From positions 1-9,742 of the forward strand of contig JACMMA010000166.1 of the NCBI GenBank assembly GCA_014379275.1: a stretch of DNA of 9,742 bases. Reading direction: 5' to 3'. Made by a program: the position numbers and the translations under genes. How positions within the stretch are numbered: the stretch's first letter is position 1; each line of letters starts with the position of its first letter. Below the pieces are notes generated by a model, which saw only the letters and a program-made list of their open reading frames with translations, made no database searches and had not been told where the DNA came from. This DNA is from Armatimonadota bacterium. Lineage in GTDB: Bacteria > Armatimonadota > Armatimonadia > Armatimonadales > Armatimonadaceae. This document shows, in pieces, positions 1 to 7,805 of the stretch.

Positions 1-1
1 A

Positions 2-1381
2 ACACGAATAGGGTTGGTATCGCTTGGCTGTCCCAAGAACCTGGTTGATAGCGAAGAGATGCTCGGAGCGTTAGTGGGTTCAGGACAAGCCGAACTGGTG
101 AACGCGGATTCACCCGACGCCGACGTCCTTGTCATCAACACCTGTGCTTTCATCGAATCCGCCAAGCAAGAATCCATCGAGGCGATTTTACAGGCGATCC
201 GTAAAAAAGAGGGCGGCAAAATTCAAAAGGTGGTCGTCACTGGTTGCCTTGCACAGCGTTACGGGGATGAACTTGCGGGCGAGCTTCCGGAAGTGGATGC
301 TTTTCTCGGGATCCAGTCCGCCCCGATGATTTCCGACGTGCTTTTCGGCACCGCGTCCGCGCGAAAGTCCGCCATGCCCGCACTCGCGCTTCCGATGGCG
401 GGTACGATGCCGTCCCGCAACTTCGTCCAACCATTGACGGAAAAATATCCGCTCATTCCGCCGTCGCGGATCCGCGCCACCGCCCCCTGGACCGCCTATC
501 TCAAAGTTTCCGAGGGTTGTGACCACGCGTGTACATTCTGCTCCATCCCCTCGTTCCGCGGGCGACACCGGTCCAAGCCGGTCGAGGCGATCGTGGACGA
601 GGCGAAACGGCTTACCGACGCCGGCGCCAGCGAGATCAACCTGATTGCGCAAGATGTGACCGCGTACGGGATGGACCTGTACCAGGAGCTTGCACTTCCC
701 CGCCTTTTGACCGAACTCGGCAAAGTGGACAATCTGCGCTGGGTGCGACTTCTATATTGTTATCCGACGATGATTACGGAGCGCCTGGTCAAAACCATGG
801 CGGACACCGCGAACGTCGCGCATTACGTCGATGTTCCGCTCCAGCACGGCGACGACGGCATGTTGAAACGCATGAAACGCGGGGGGTCGCAAGCGTCGTA
901 TCTACGGATGTTAGAGCGGCTCCGCGCAGCGATGCCGGACATCGCCGTTCGCACGACATTCCTGGTCGGATTTCCCGGCGAAGAGAACTGCGCCTTCGAA
1001 AATCTGGTACGATTTGTGCAGGAAGCACGATTCGACCGGTTGGGTGTATTCCCCTATTCCCCGGAGGAAGGAACCCCCGGTTTCGATATGACGCCGACGG
1101 TGCCGAAAAAGATCGCCCGGCAGAGACGTGACGTGCTGATGCAGGCGCAACAATCCATTTCGCTAGCGCAGAACGAAAGATGGCTCGGCACCGAAACCGA
1201 CGTGCTCATCGAAGGGCGTGCCGAGAACGGCACGCTCCTCGCCCGATCCTGGCGCGATGCGCCGGAAATCGACGGAACGGTCCGCGTCGTGAACGCGCCG
1301 GACACGGCGAAACCGGGGGATTGGCTCCGCGTCCGCACCGTGAGCGCGGAGTTTTACGATGTCACCGCCGTTCCGGCGTAA
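2..1381 (+). CDS. rimO: Ribosomal protein uS12 methylthiotransferase RimO, 5'-partial
   Basis: RimO is a cytoplasmic radical-SAM enzyme that adds a methylthio group to a conserved aspartate of ribosomal protein S12, using two 4Fe-4S clusters. Numbering from the TTG at 14: the N-terminal methylthiotransferase domain holds the cluster cysteines C6 (SLGCPKNLVDSE, the RimO signature rather than MiaB), C44 (INTCAF) and C78 (TGCLAQRY). The radical-SAM motif CxxxCxxC is C169-C173-C176 (CDHACTFC). VPLQHGDDGMLKRMKR near residue 275 is typical of the family. About residues 388-453 form the C-terminal TRAM RNA-binding domain. The frame is open to the window edge and upstream codons read TRIG, matching the usual strand before LVSLGCPKN, so the TTG at 14 is most likely an internal leucine and the true start lies outside the window. 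The 3' end (TAA) is intact. Identification is very secure; only the start is missing. Confidence 0.96.
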   Translation, partial: TRIGLVSLGCPKNLVDSEEMLGALVGSGQAELVNADSPDADVLVINTCAFIESAKQESIEAILQAIRKKEGGKIQKVVVTGCLAQRYGDELAGELPEVDAFLGIQSAPMISDVLFGTASARKSAMPALALPMAGTMPSRNFVQPLTEKYPLIPPSRIRATAPWTAYLKVSEGCDHACTFCSIPSFRGRHRSKPVEAIVDEAKRLTDAGASEINLIAQDVTAYGMDLYQELALPRLLTELGKVDNLRWVRLLYCYPTMITERLVKTMADTANVAHYVDVPLQHGDDGMLKRMKRGGSQASYLRMLERLRAAMPDIAVRTTFLVGFPGEENCAFENLVRFVQEARFDRLGVFPYSPEEGTPGFDMTPTVPKKIARQRRDVLMQAQQSISLAQNERWLGTETDVLIEGRAENGTLLARSWRDAPEIDGTVRVVNAPDTAKPGDWLRVRTVSAEFYDVTAVPA

Positions 1382-1425
1382 CACTGTTTGAATAATTTCA
1401 TCTCGCGGCGTTCTGTGGTTGTTCC

Positions 1426-1445
1426 GCCCTTTCCGGTGAAAGGCG
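1426..1445 (+). other. Short hairpin in the rimO downstream spacer
   Basis: CCTTTC (1428-1433) and GAAAGG (1438-1443) form a 6-bp stem around the loop CGGT. Two further G/C pairs can form beyond a one-base bulge. No T tract follows, so it is not a clear intrinsic terminator. It sits about 40 bases before the next gene and could equally be a leader hairpin or chance. I see no convincing promoter in the 104-base spacer. Confidence 0.25.
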
Positions 1446-1475
1446 CGCTAAAGCGACCCGCCGCACTTTATCCGT

Positions 1476-1480
1476 GGAGG
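1476..1480 (+). promoter_or_regulatory. Shine-Dalgarno GGAGG that fixes a TTG start
   Basis: GGAGG is followed by five bases (CATAT) and then TTG at 1486, giving MATEPSSERD. The longer alternative, GTG at 1474, would place the ribosome binding site inside its own first codons and has no such site upstream. TTG 1486 is therefore the preferred start of the next gene. Confidence 0.75.
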
Positions 1481-1485
1481 CATAT

Positions 1486-3456
1486 TTGGCTACCGAACCA
1501 TCGAGCGAGCGCGACGCCGCCGCCCTGACCCGCGACGCGGGGCTTGCTGACGAATACCTGACCGACCTGGTTTACACCGCCCTATTGGAGCGAGGCGAAT
1601 CGAGCAAAGTCTCCGAAATCGCTCTGGAGATAAACAACCCACATATCTCCGTCGCCCTGGTGCGAAAAGCCCTCGGCGATTCCGCGCGGTTCCTGTCCGT
1701 AGACCGGCAGTGGAACCTCGCGGCGCGCTACCTCGACAAGTCACGACCGACCGACCGCAATCTGGTGGAAGTGTTGCAAGCCGCGGGGCGACCGCTCTCG
1801 AAATCGCAGATCGCCAGCGAACTCAGCGAAATCTACCATAAGCCCTCCGAATCGTACTTCGGGCTGATTGACCGATCCGCGGCGAACCGCAACGCTTACT
1901 TCAAGACTAAGCAGAGCGAGCTCGGACTGGCGACATGGCTGACATTGACCGACGGCGAAACCGAGGAAGATATTCTGTCGGACAACGGTTACAAGGCGCA
2001 AACCGTGGCGCAGTTCCGCAAACTCCCCGCACAAGCGGAATGGTCCGCGAAGACATACGCCGAAACCACGCGCAAAATCGTGACGGCGGCAAAGCGTGAT
2101 CTACCCCATCGTTTTATCGGTGTTCTGGCATGGCTCAGGATGGGCGCGGCATACGACGCACAAACCCATTTTTCGGCCTGCCTTGCCGATCCGGGTCTCG
2201 TCTGGATCCCCGGACGCGGAAAGTCGGCGGGGCGATGGATCACTCGCATTCATGCGGAACGGTTAGAACGTTTCCTTGAGGAGCAGGGCGCGACGCTCGC
2301 GAACGGCGCGGATTACGACGAAATGCCGGAGCCACCCGCGCCGGTTGTCGTCGTACCGGAACCGGTGGCGAGCGACGCCACAGCGACGGAGGAGCCGGAG
2401 CCGGTCGTGGAAACAGCCGTCCCTGTCGCGGAAACCACCAAGCCACTGGCGACGTCCGCCGATGATTTTGCCGCGATGGCACGCATCCTCAGCGAGCGCG
2501 GCACATCCGTTGAAGCGTCCGAGTTGCTCGGCTTGCGATACGAAGTATTGCCCGGCGATCCGTCGTACCGCGCCGACGTGGAAACATTGACGCAAGCCCT
2601 GAAAGACAGCGATCTATTTCTTTACGTCGGTGCCGGGCGGTTCCGCGAACCAAATAGCCTACCACTTTTCGTGCACGACATCCCGGAGTTTTTGGCATTC
2701 CCGGAACTACAGTTCGTTTCCATGGATGGCGAGATCATGGACGAAGTCATTTCCGAGGAAGGTTACGCGGCGTCGCTCCGCCAGGATGTTCTTCTACCGC
2801 TGGCACAGGACGCCGGTGACGACGAAGGCAGCTACACCGGCCCCGCGCAGGACCCGCGATCGCCGATCCGCCTCGTGGTCAAGAACCACCACAAGGAAAT
2901 CGGCACGTTCCCCCTGGCTCAGGTCCCCGACGGCTTCTTCCCGACCGACGCGCCTGTTGTCGAAGTGATTGTCCGCGCACCGGATGGCCAGACGCACGAG
3001 GTTATCGTCAACAACGAGAAGCGGCTTGCATTCAACCTATTCGGGCTCTACGAAATGCTTCCCGTGGATAGCGGATCGGTGTTCCTGCTTCACCCGACAA
3101 CACGCGCGTGGGAGTTCCGGTTCGAGCCCGTCGCCGAGCCAGATCCGCAGGTTTATGTAACTCCGGAACGTCAGCAGGAATTGATCGGTCTTAAAGAGGC
3201 GATTGACGAAGGCGCGGAAATGGCGACATTCGACATCACTTGCGAAGTGCTGGCGTATCACCAGAAGGGTCTGGATTTCGTGCAAGCCCTGACCGAAATC
3301 AACCTGATTCGCCGTGTCACGCGGCGCAAGTTGGCGTCTATCCTGTCGAACTACCTGTGCTTTATGCAAAAGGCAGGAACACCACAATGGCGGTTCGACC
3401 CGCGTAAGCGTGACTACGGTACCGACCGTGACAAGCGCAAATACCTGAAACGGTAA
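1486..3456 (+). CDS. Unrecognised multi-domain protein, probable winged-helix DNA-binding modules
   Basis: I do not recognise this 656-residue protein. It has no signal peptide or membrane segment, so it is probably cytoplasmic. Residues about 20-80 (TDLVYTALLERG, then SEIALEINNP and VRKALGDSARF, ending in a short aromatic strand, RQWNLAARYL) have the helix-turn-helix-wing pattern of HARE-HTH-like or RpoE-delta-like winged helices. A second, similar unit follows at about 88-145 (VLQAAGRPLSKSQIASELSEI), and a third at about 326-395 after the linker (ARILSERGTSVEASELLGL). Residues 279-325 are a Pro/Glu/Val-rich flexible linker. Residues 461-547 are beta-rich (IRLVVKNHHKEIGTFPL to WEFRFEP) with a GLYEML..DSGSVFLL segment, possibly a DNA-binding pseudobarrel-type fold. 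Residues 556-656 are helical and end in a strongly basic tail (DKRKYLKR). The domain calls rest on pattern reading alone. A nucleic-acid-binding role is inference. The TTG start is supported by GGAGG five bases upstream. A long perfect hairpin begins 2 bases after the stop. Confidence 0.85.
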   Translation: MATEPSSERDAAALTRDAGLADEYLTDLVYTALLERGESSKVSEIALEINNPHISVALVRKALGDSARFLSVDRQWNLAARYLDKSRPTDRNLVEVLQAAGRPLSKSQIASELSEIYHKPSESYFGLIDRSAANRNAYFKTKQSELGLATWLTLTDGETEEDILSDNGYKAQTVAQFRKLPAQAEWSAKTYAETTRKIVTAAKRDLPHRFIGVLAWLRMGAAYDAQTHFSACLADPGLVWIPGRGKSAGRWITRIHAERLERFLEEQGATLANGADYDEMPEPPAPVVVVPEPVASDATATEEPEPVVETAVPVAETTKPLATSADDFAAMARILSERGTSVEASELLGLRYEVLPGDPSYRADVETLTQALKDSDLFLYVGAGRFREPNSLPLFVHDIPEFLAFPELQFVSMDGEIMDEVISEEGYAASLRQDVLLPLAQDAGDDEGSYTGPAQDPRSPIRLVVKNHHKEIGTFPLAQVPDGFFPTDAPVVEVIVRAPDGQTHEVIVNNEKRLAFNLFGLYEMLPVDSGSVFLLHPTTRAWEFRFEPVAEPDPQVYVTPERQQELIGLKEAIDEGAEMATFDITCEVLAYHQKGLDFVQALTEINLIRRVTRRKLASILSNYLCFMQKAGTPQWRFDPRKRDYGTDRDKRKYLKR

Positions 3457-3458
3457 GA

Positions 3459-3505
3459 ATTCTGGGAGCTCATCGGAAACTCCGTTTCCGATGAGCTCCC
3501 AGAAT
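3459..3505 (+). terminator. Perfect 22-bp inverted repeat with 3-base loop, terminator-like
   Basis: Bases 3459-3480 are exactly the reverse complement of 3484-3505, with only TCC between. The stem is entirely free of mismatches, and each arm contains GAGCTC. It lies 2 bases after the stop of the preceding gene and about 43 bases before the next start. No T tract follows (the sequence reads CGGGTCGGGGGG), so classical Rho-independent termination is uncertain. Alternatives are a U-less terminator, a 3'-end stabilising or RNase III-cleaved hairpin, or a copy of a dispersed palindromic repeat. No other copy is present in this window. Confidence 0.6.
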
Positions 3506-3548
3506 CGGGTCGGGGGGCTTCCGGTCCACCGCGCCTACAGGAGAAACT

Positions 3549-5837
3549 ATGGCAACAGCAACCAGTAAGAGCATCCGGCAGCAACGTGGCTCCGTCGCCA
3601 AACCCACCGTACGCGCACGCCGTCCCTCACGTGTCGGCGCATTTTTCCGCGGCGTAGGTGCCTTTCTTGGGTTGATAACTATGCTTCTCCTGCTCGCGGG
3701 AATTGCCGCGGCGGGTTATGCGGCATATATGGTGCAGGAAACGCAACGGTTCTTGCCGCAGAACGAGAAGATGTTGGCCTACCAGCCCGGCGGTATTACG
3801 ACCATATACGCGACCGACAAAGACCCGAAAACCGGGCAACTGGTGATCCTCGCCCGTATTTACTCGCAGTACAAAGAGTTTGAGCCGATCACCGAAATGC
3901 CGGAAGTTCTAAAAGAGGCGACCATAGCCATCGAGGACGAACGATTCAACCAGCACCGCGGCATTGATTTCGAGGCGATCGCACGGGCGGTTTTGCGAAA
4001 CATCGAATCCCGCGATCTGAGCGAGGGCGCATCCACAATCACCCAGCAACTCGCCAGGACCGTTTTCCTGACTCAGAAAAAAACGTTCAGCCGCAAATTG
4101 CAGGAGATCCTGCTCGCTATTCTGCTGGAAAAGAACTTTTCTAAAGAGCAGATCCTGGAGATGTACCTGAACGAGGTCTGCTACGGGGTGAATACTTACG
4201 GGGCGAAAGCGGCGGCGAAGGTATACTTCGGGCGCGAGTTGAAAAACTTGTCGCTCTCCCAGGCCGCACTCCTCGCCGGACTCCCGCAACAACCGACCCG
4301 ATTGGAACCATTTAAACACAAGGATGCCGCGATCAAGCGACGAAACCTTGTCCTCGGTAAGATGGCGGAACTGGGCTACATTACCCCAGAAAAGTGCAAA
4401 GTCGCGCAGTCTAACGGGGTCTTCTTGATCTCCAAAAAGCCGTCCATCCGTTCGGTGATCAAGGCCCCTTATTTCACGACGTATGTGATCCAGCAACTCA
4501 AGAAAGAGTACGGCCAGGAGCGATTGGATACCGGCGGCTTCCAGGTGTACACCACGCTTAATTACGCGATGCAGAAAGAAGCGGAGCGGGCGCTCATCAA
4601 CGGGGTCATCAAAGCCCGTGGTACCGGGGTGACACAGGGCGCTATGGTATCCGTAGAACCGCGCACCGGCTATATCCGGGCGATGGTCGGGGGCGTAGAC
4701 TTCAACAAATATCAGTACAATAACGCCGCGCAGGGCGGACGACAGCCGGGATCGTCGTTCAAACCGTTCGTTTATGTGACGGCGATGGCGATGCAACCAG
4801 GTCGGTACGGTCCCAATTCGTACGTGGATAATTCGCGTCGTTCCTACGGCAAGTACAGCCCCGGTGGGAGCGGCCCATCCGGCTCCGTTGCTTTGAAAAC
4901 CGCTGTCGCGTGGTCCTATAATAATGCTTCCGTGAATACCGCGAATGCGATCGGGGTGCGTAATGTCATCTCTACCGCGCGGAAACTTGGCATCACGTCC
5001 CCGATGGATCCGAACCTGTCGCTTGCGCTCGGTGCTTACGAAGTGACGCCTCTGGAGATGGCATCCGCCTATTCGGCGTTTGCCAACCACGGGAGCCATG
5101 CCGCGCCGATGGGAATCATCCGCGTGGTGGATCAGGAAGGCGTCATGCTCGCGAATAATCAACCCCGCGTCAACGCCGCGGCGATCCCGGAATCGGCGGT
5201 CGCGGGGATCGGCGAAGCACTCCGGGCGGTGGTCGAAAAAGGGACGGCGAGCAAGGCGGAGGGCATTCATGATGTCGCGGACGCACACGGGAAGACGGGT
5301 ACTACGAACGATAACAAGGACTCCTGGTTCGTCGGGTATACGCCGGAACTTTCTACAGCGGTCTGGGTGTGCGGTCTGCACTATGAAAAGCGCGGGAAGG
5401 TCACCGTCCCGGTTTACAGGCGTATGGCGGGCGCGGGCGGGGAGACCACCGGTGGGCGCGTGTGCGCTCCGATGTGGGCGCGATTCATGAAGGCGGCGAT
5501 CCCAATCCAGCGTGCCGCGAAACTGCCTCGTCTCGTCCCCGCGGAAAAGACGATGAAGGCGGGAGAGCCGTCCCCCACTCCGTCACCGGAACCACGCCGA
5601 CGGCGCCGACGGCGCCGAAGTACGAACGGTGATGTCACCAGACCGCCAACGCAGACGGAACCACGGGCGAACAATGCGACGCCCGCGCCGGAAGCACCAA
5701 CGGTGGAAACACCGAGGGAAGAGCCAAGACCGGTCGAAGTGCCCAGGGAAGAGCCGAAACCGGTCGAAAATACGGCGGAGCCGGCGGACCGACCGGAACA
5801 ACCCAGCGCGGAACCAGTCGTCGTACCGCCCGCGTAA
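3549..5837 (+). CDS. mrcA: Class A penicillin-binding protein (PBP1A-type glycosyltransferase/transpeptidase)
   Basis: This bifunctional peptidoglycan synthase polymerises lipid II into glycan strands and cross-links the peptides outside the cytoplasmic membrane. The 762-residue protein starts with a basic cytoplasmic segment (1-35) and a single membrane anchor (about 37-61). The GT51 domain follows: catalytic-glutamate motif EDERF at E129, GASTITQQ at 160-167, then RKLQE and KEQILEMYLNEVCYG. The transpeptidase domain has S402-S-F-K405 (active-site serine 402), S456-Y-N458 and K582-T-G-T. After about residue 660 comes a roughly 100-residue disordered tail with eight consecutive arginines (683-690) and a duplicated PREEPxPVE unit; most PBP1A proteins lack such a tail. 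The ATG has AGGAG (3539-3543) five bases upstream. A PBP2 gene follows 9 bases after the stop, suggesting co-transcription. All catalytic motifs are intact. The symbol mrcA (ponA in some groups) is by family and not by proven orthology. Confidence 0.95.
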   Translation: MATATSKSIRQQRGSVAKPTVRARRPSRVGAFFRGVGAFLGLITMLLLLAGIAAAGYAAYMVQETQRFLPQNEKMLAYQPGGITTIYATDKDPKTGQLVILARIYSQYKEFEPITEMPEVLKEATIAIEDERFNQHRGIDFEAIARAVLRNIESRDLSEGASTITQQLARTVFLTQKKTFSRKLQEILLAILLEKNFSKEQILEMYLNEVCYGVNTYGAKAAAKVYFGRELKNLSLSQAALLAGLPQQPTRLEPFKHKDAAIKRRNLVLGKMAELGYITPEKCKVAQSNGVFLISKKPSIRSVIKAPYFTTYVIQQLKKEYGQERLDTGGFQVYTTLNYAMQKEAERALINGVIKARGTGVTQGAMVSVEPRTGYIRAMVGGVDFNKYQYNNAAQGGRQPGSSFKPFVYVTAMAMQPGRYGPNSYVDNSRRSYGKYSPGGSGPSGSVALKTAVAWSYNNASVNTANAIGVRNVISTARKLGITSPMDPNLSLALGAYEVTPLEMASAYSAFANHGSHAAPMGIIRVVDQEGVMLANNQPRVNAAAIPESAVAGIGEALRAVVEKGTASKAEGIHDVADAHGKTGTTNDNKDSWFVGYTPELSTAVWVCGLHYEKRGKVTVPVYRRMAGAGGETTGGRVCAPMWARFMKAAIPIQRAAKLPRLVPAEKTMKAGEPSPTPSPEPRRRRRRRRSTNGDVTRPPTQTEPRANNATPAPEAPTVETPREEPRPVEVPREEPKPVENTAEPADRPEQPSAEPVVVPPA
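5595..5618 (+). repeat. 9-base tandem repeat encoding an octa-arginine run
   Basis: The unit CGCCGACGG occurs twice in full and once in part, encoding R683-R690 in the tail of the class A PBP. The run is made by a tandem DNA repeat, so its length could vary by slippage in steps of three residues. Confidence 0.8.
5712..5771 (+). repeat. 30-base imperfect tandem duplication in the PBP tail
   Basis: Two adjacent 30-base units, 5712-5741 and 5742-5771, encode PREEPRPVEV and PREEPKPVEN. They differ at only a few bases. Both lie in the extracytoplasmic, proline- and acid-rich tail and suggest expansion by local duplication. Confidence 0.85.
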
Positions 5838-5846
5838 ACACAACGG

Positions 5847-7805
5847 ATGGGAACTGCACGACGCGACCACTTTAACGGCTACGCCGGAGGACCGCCACTT
5901 TCTTCCACGGACGCCGCGGAGAACTTCGCCCCGGTTTCGCGGGTCCGGTGGCTTGCCGTCGTGATGACGGTGATTCTCTCCGGACTCGCGACGCGCCTGT
6001 ATTTCCTGCAAGTCATCGGTGGCACCGATTTTCGTAAAAAGGCGGACAGCAACCGCTCCCGCCTGATTCGCTCCATTGCCCCGCGCGGTGTTATCACGGA
6101 CAGTGACGGTGTTTCTCTGGTGAATAATACCACGCAGTTCACGGTGTTCGTGGACCCGGAAGAGTTGCCGAGTGACCCGCAGGAGCGCGAAGACGTTTTA
6201 GACCGCCTCGCGCCGCTGGTACGCCTTCCCGCAGACGACTTGACCGAACTCAAGGACAAAACGGGAACACAGAACACGCCGCTCGGTATCACTGCGAAAC
6301 AAGCCCGCCGCTCCAAGCACCGGTCGCGATCTGCGGTCGCGGTCGCTAAGGGTGTTTCGATGCACGTGCTTTCCGCGATTGACGAAAACGAGTGGCGGCT
6401 TCCGGGCGTTCTTAAAGCGGTCGACCCGGTACGCCGTTATGCCAAGGGGAAACTCGCCGCCCATTTACTCGGTTACATCGGTCCGGTAACAGAGAACGAT
6501 TTGAACAAATCCGAAACCGAAGAGCGCGGCTATAAATCGGGCGATTTCATCGGCAAAGACGGCATCGAGAAGTCATACGATCGTCTCCTGAACGGTACCG
6601 AAGGCGGAACGATCTACGAGATTGACGCCCGCGGTCGTCGCAAGCGCTCCCTCAATGAGTTCCCGCCCACTGTCGGGGCGACCCTGAAACTGACACTGGA
6701 GCGACAGGTACAGGTGGCGGCGGAGAACGGCCTTCGGGGACGGATCGGCGCGGCGGTGGCCGTGGATCCGCGCACCGGAGCAGTCCTCGCGATGGCGTCC
6801 GCGCCGACCTTCGACCCGAATATTTTGGCCCGGCGTCCTCTTCTTGCGCGGACATGGAAGGCGATCAACGATCCGAAAACGGCTCCCATGATGAACCGGG
6901 CGATCAGTGCTGCCGAGCCGCCCGGTTCCACATTCAAAATCGTCACCAGTGCCGCCGCACTCGGTTCGGGCAAACTCAACGAACATGACGGCGTTTATTG
7001 CCGGGGTGGGATCTCGTTCGGCAAATACTTCAAGCGCTGCCATGGACGTCACGGCAGTGTCAGCCTGAACGGTGCCCTGGCGCAATCGTGCGATACCTAC
7101 TATTACCAGGCCGGGCGCATGGTCGGTCCGGATGTAATCGCCCGTTGGGCGGATATGTTCGGCATCGGGAAAGATTCCGGCATTGACTTGCCGCACGAAT
7201 CCGAAGGACGCATGCCGACCCCGGCGTGGAAGAAGGTCATGGCTCCTAAGTTCGGTAACCCGGATAACGGCTGGTATCCGGGCGACACCGCCAACATTTC
7301 CATCGGTCAAGGAGACATCATTTCGACCCCGCTACAAATCGCGCAACTGTCGGCGGCGATTGCGAACGGGGGCACCTTATACCAGCCGTATGTCGTCGGG
7401 TCCGCCGTGGACATCAACCGAAAAACGGTCTACAACGCGAAGCCGCGGGTGTTTTCGAAGTTGCCTCTCTCACCCAAGCACATACAAAGCATCGCGAAGG
7501 GATTACGCGCCGTAGTGACATCCGGAACATCACGCGTGGCCGCGATACCGGGCGTCGCGGTCGCGGGCAAATCCGGCACGGCGGAAAAGAAGTCGCGCAA
7601 AACAGGGCAGGACACAACGCTGGCCTGGTTCACCTGCTACGCGCCGTTCGAGAAGCCGGAGATCGCTGTCTGCGTCCTGCTATACTCCGACGCGAAAGGG
7701 CGTAATCTGCACGGCGGCGAGGACGCCGCTCCGATAGCCCGCGCGATGATCCAGGCGCATCTCGCGCGAAAAAAGAACCCCATACTCACCGCGTCCGCGC
7801 CATAG
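5847..7805 (+). CDS. mrdA: Class B penicillin-binding protein 2 (elongasome transpeptidase)
   Basis: PBP2 is the monofunctional DD-transpeptidase that works with RodA and MreBCD in side-wall elongation. The 652-residue protein has a cytoplasmic N-terminus, one membrane anchor (about 35-54), then the class B pedestal opening with RGVITDSDGVSLVNN. HLLGYIGPV and GKDGIEKSYDRLLNG are PBP2-type signatures. Transpeptidase motifs: S361-T-F-K364 (active-site serine 361), S414-C-D416 as the second motif (S-C-D is typical of PBP2, where FtsI has SxN), and K575-S-G-T578. C385, C398, H402 and C415 could form a metal site like that described for PBP2. The start is the ATG nine bases after the class A PBP stop. 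No Shine-Dalgarno is visible before it, so translation may depend on coupling. No rodA follows; the next genes run the opposite way. FtsI is the main alternative and is less likely because of the S-C-D motif. Confidence 0.93.
   Translation: MGTARRDHFNGYAGGPPLSSTDAAENFAPVSRVRWLAVVMTVILSGLATRLYFLQVIGGTDFRKKADSNRSRLIRSIAPRGVITDSDGVSLVNNTTQFTVFVDPEELPSDPQEREDVLDRLAPLVRLPADDLTELKDKTGTQNTPLGITAKQARRSKHRSRSAVAVAKGVSMHVLSAIDENEWRLPGVLKAVDPVRRYAKGKLAAHLLGYIGPVTENDLNKSETEERGYKSGDFIGKDGIEKSYDRLLNGTEGGTIYEIDARGRRKRSLNEFPPTVGATLKLTLERQVQVAAENGLRGRIGAAVAVDPRTGAVLAMASAPTFDPNILARRPLLARTWKAINDPKTAPMMNRAISAAEPPGSTFKIVTSAAALGSGKLNEHDGVYCRGGISFGKYFKRCHGRHGSVSLNGALAQSCDTYYYQAGRMVGPDVIARWADMFGIGKDSGIDLPHESEGRMPTPAWKKVMAPKFGNPDNGWYPGDTANISIGQGDIISTPLQIAQLSAAIANGGTLYQPYVVGSAVDINRKTVYNAKPRVFSKLPLSPKHIQSIAKGLRAVVTSGTSRVAAIPGVAVAGKSGTAEKKSRKTGQDTTLAWFTCYAPFEKPEIAVCVLLYSDAKGRNLHGGEDAAPIARAMIQAHLARKKNPILTASAP

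Noticed and set aside
14..16. TTG as the start codon of rimO
   Set aside because: The frame is open to the window edge and the upstream codons (TRIG) fit the conserved strand before SLGCPKN, so the TTG is read as an internal leucine.
1474..1476. GTG as the start of the unrecognised 1486-3456 gene
   Set aside because: No ribosome binding site precedes it, while GGAGG sits at ideal distance before TTG 1486.
3459..3505. The palindrome as an insertion-sequence end or CRISPR repeat
   Set aside because: It occurs once in the window, with no transposase, spacer pattern or target duplication nearby.
3909..5381. 490-residue open frame on the minus strand
   Set aside because: It lies wholly antisense to the class A PBP, whose catalytic motifs are intact. 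The translation is rich in Arg/His with no recognisable motif, typical of an antisense shadow in GC-rich DNA.
6573..7310. 245-residue open frame on the minus strand
   Set aside because: Antisense to the conserved PBP2 transpeptidase region; no motif and no ribosome binding evidence.
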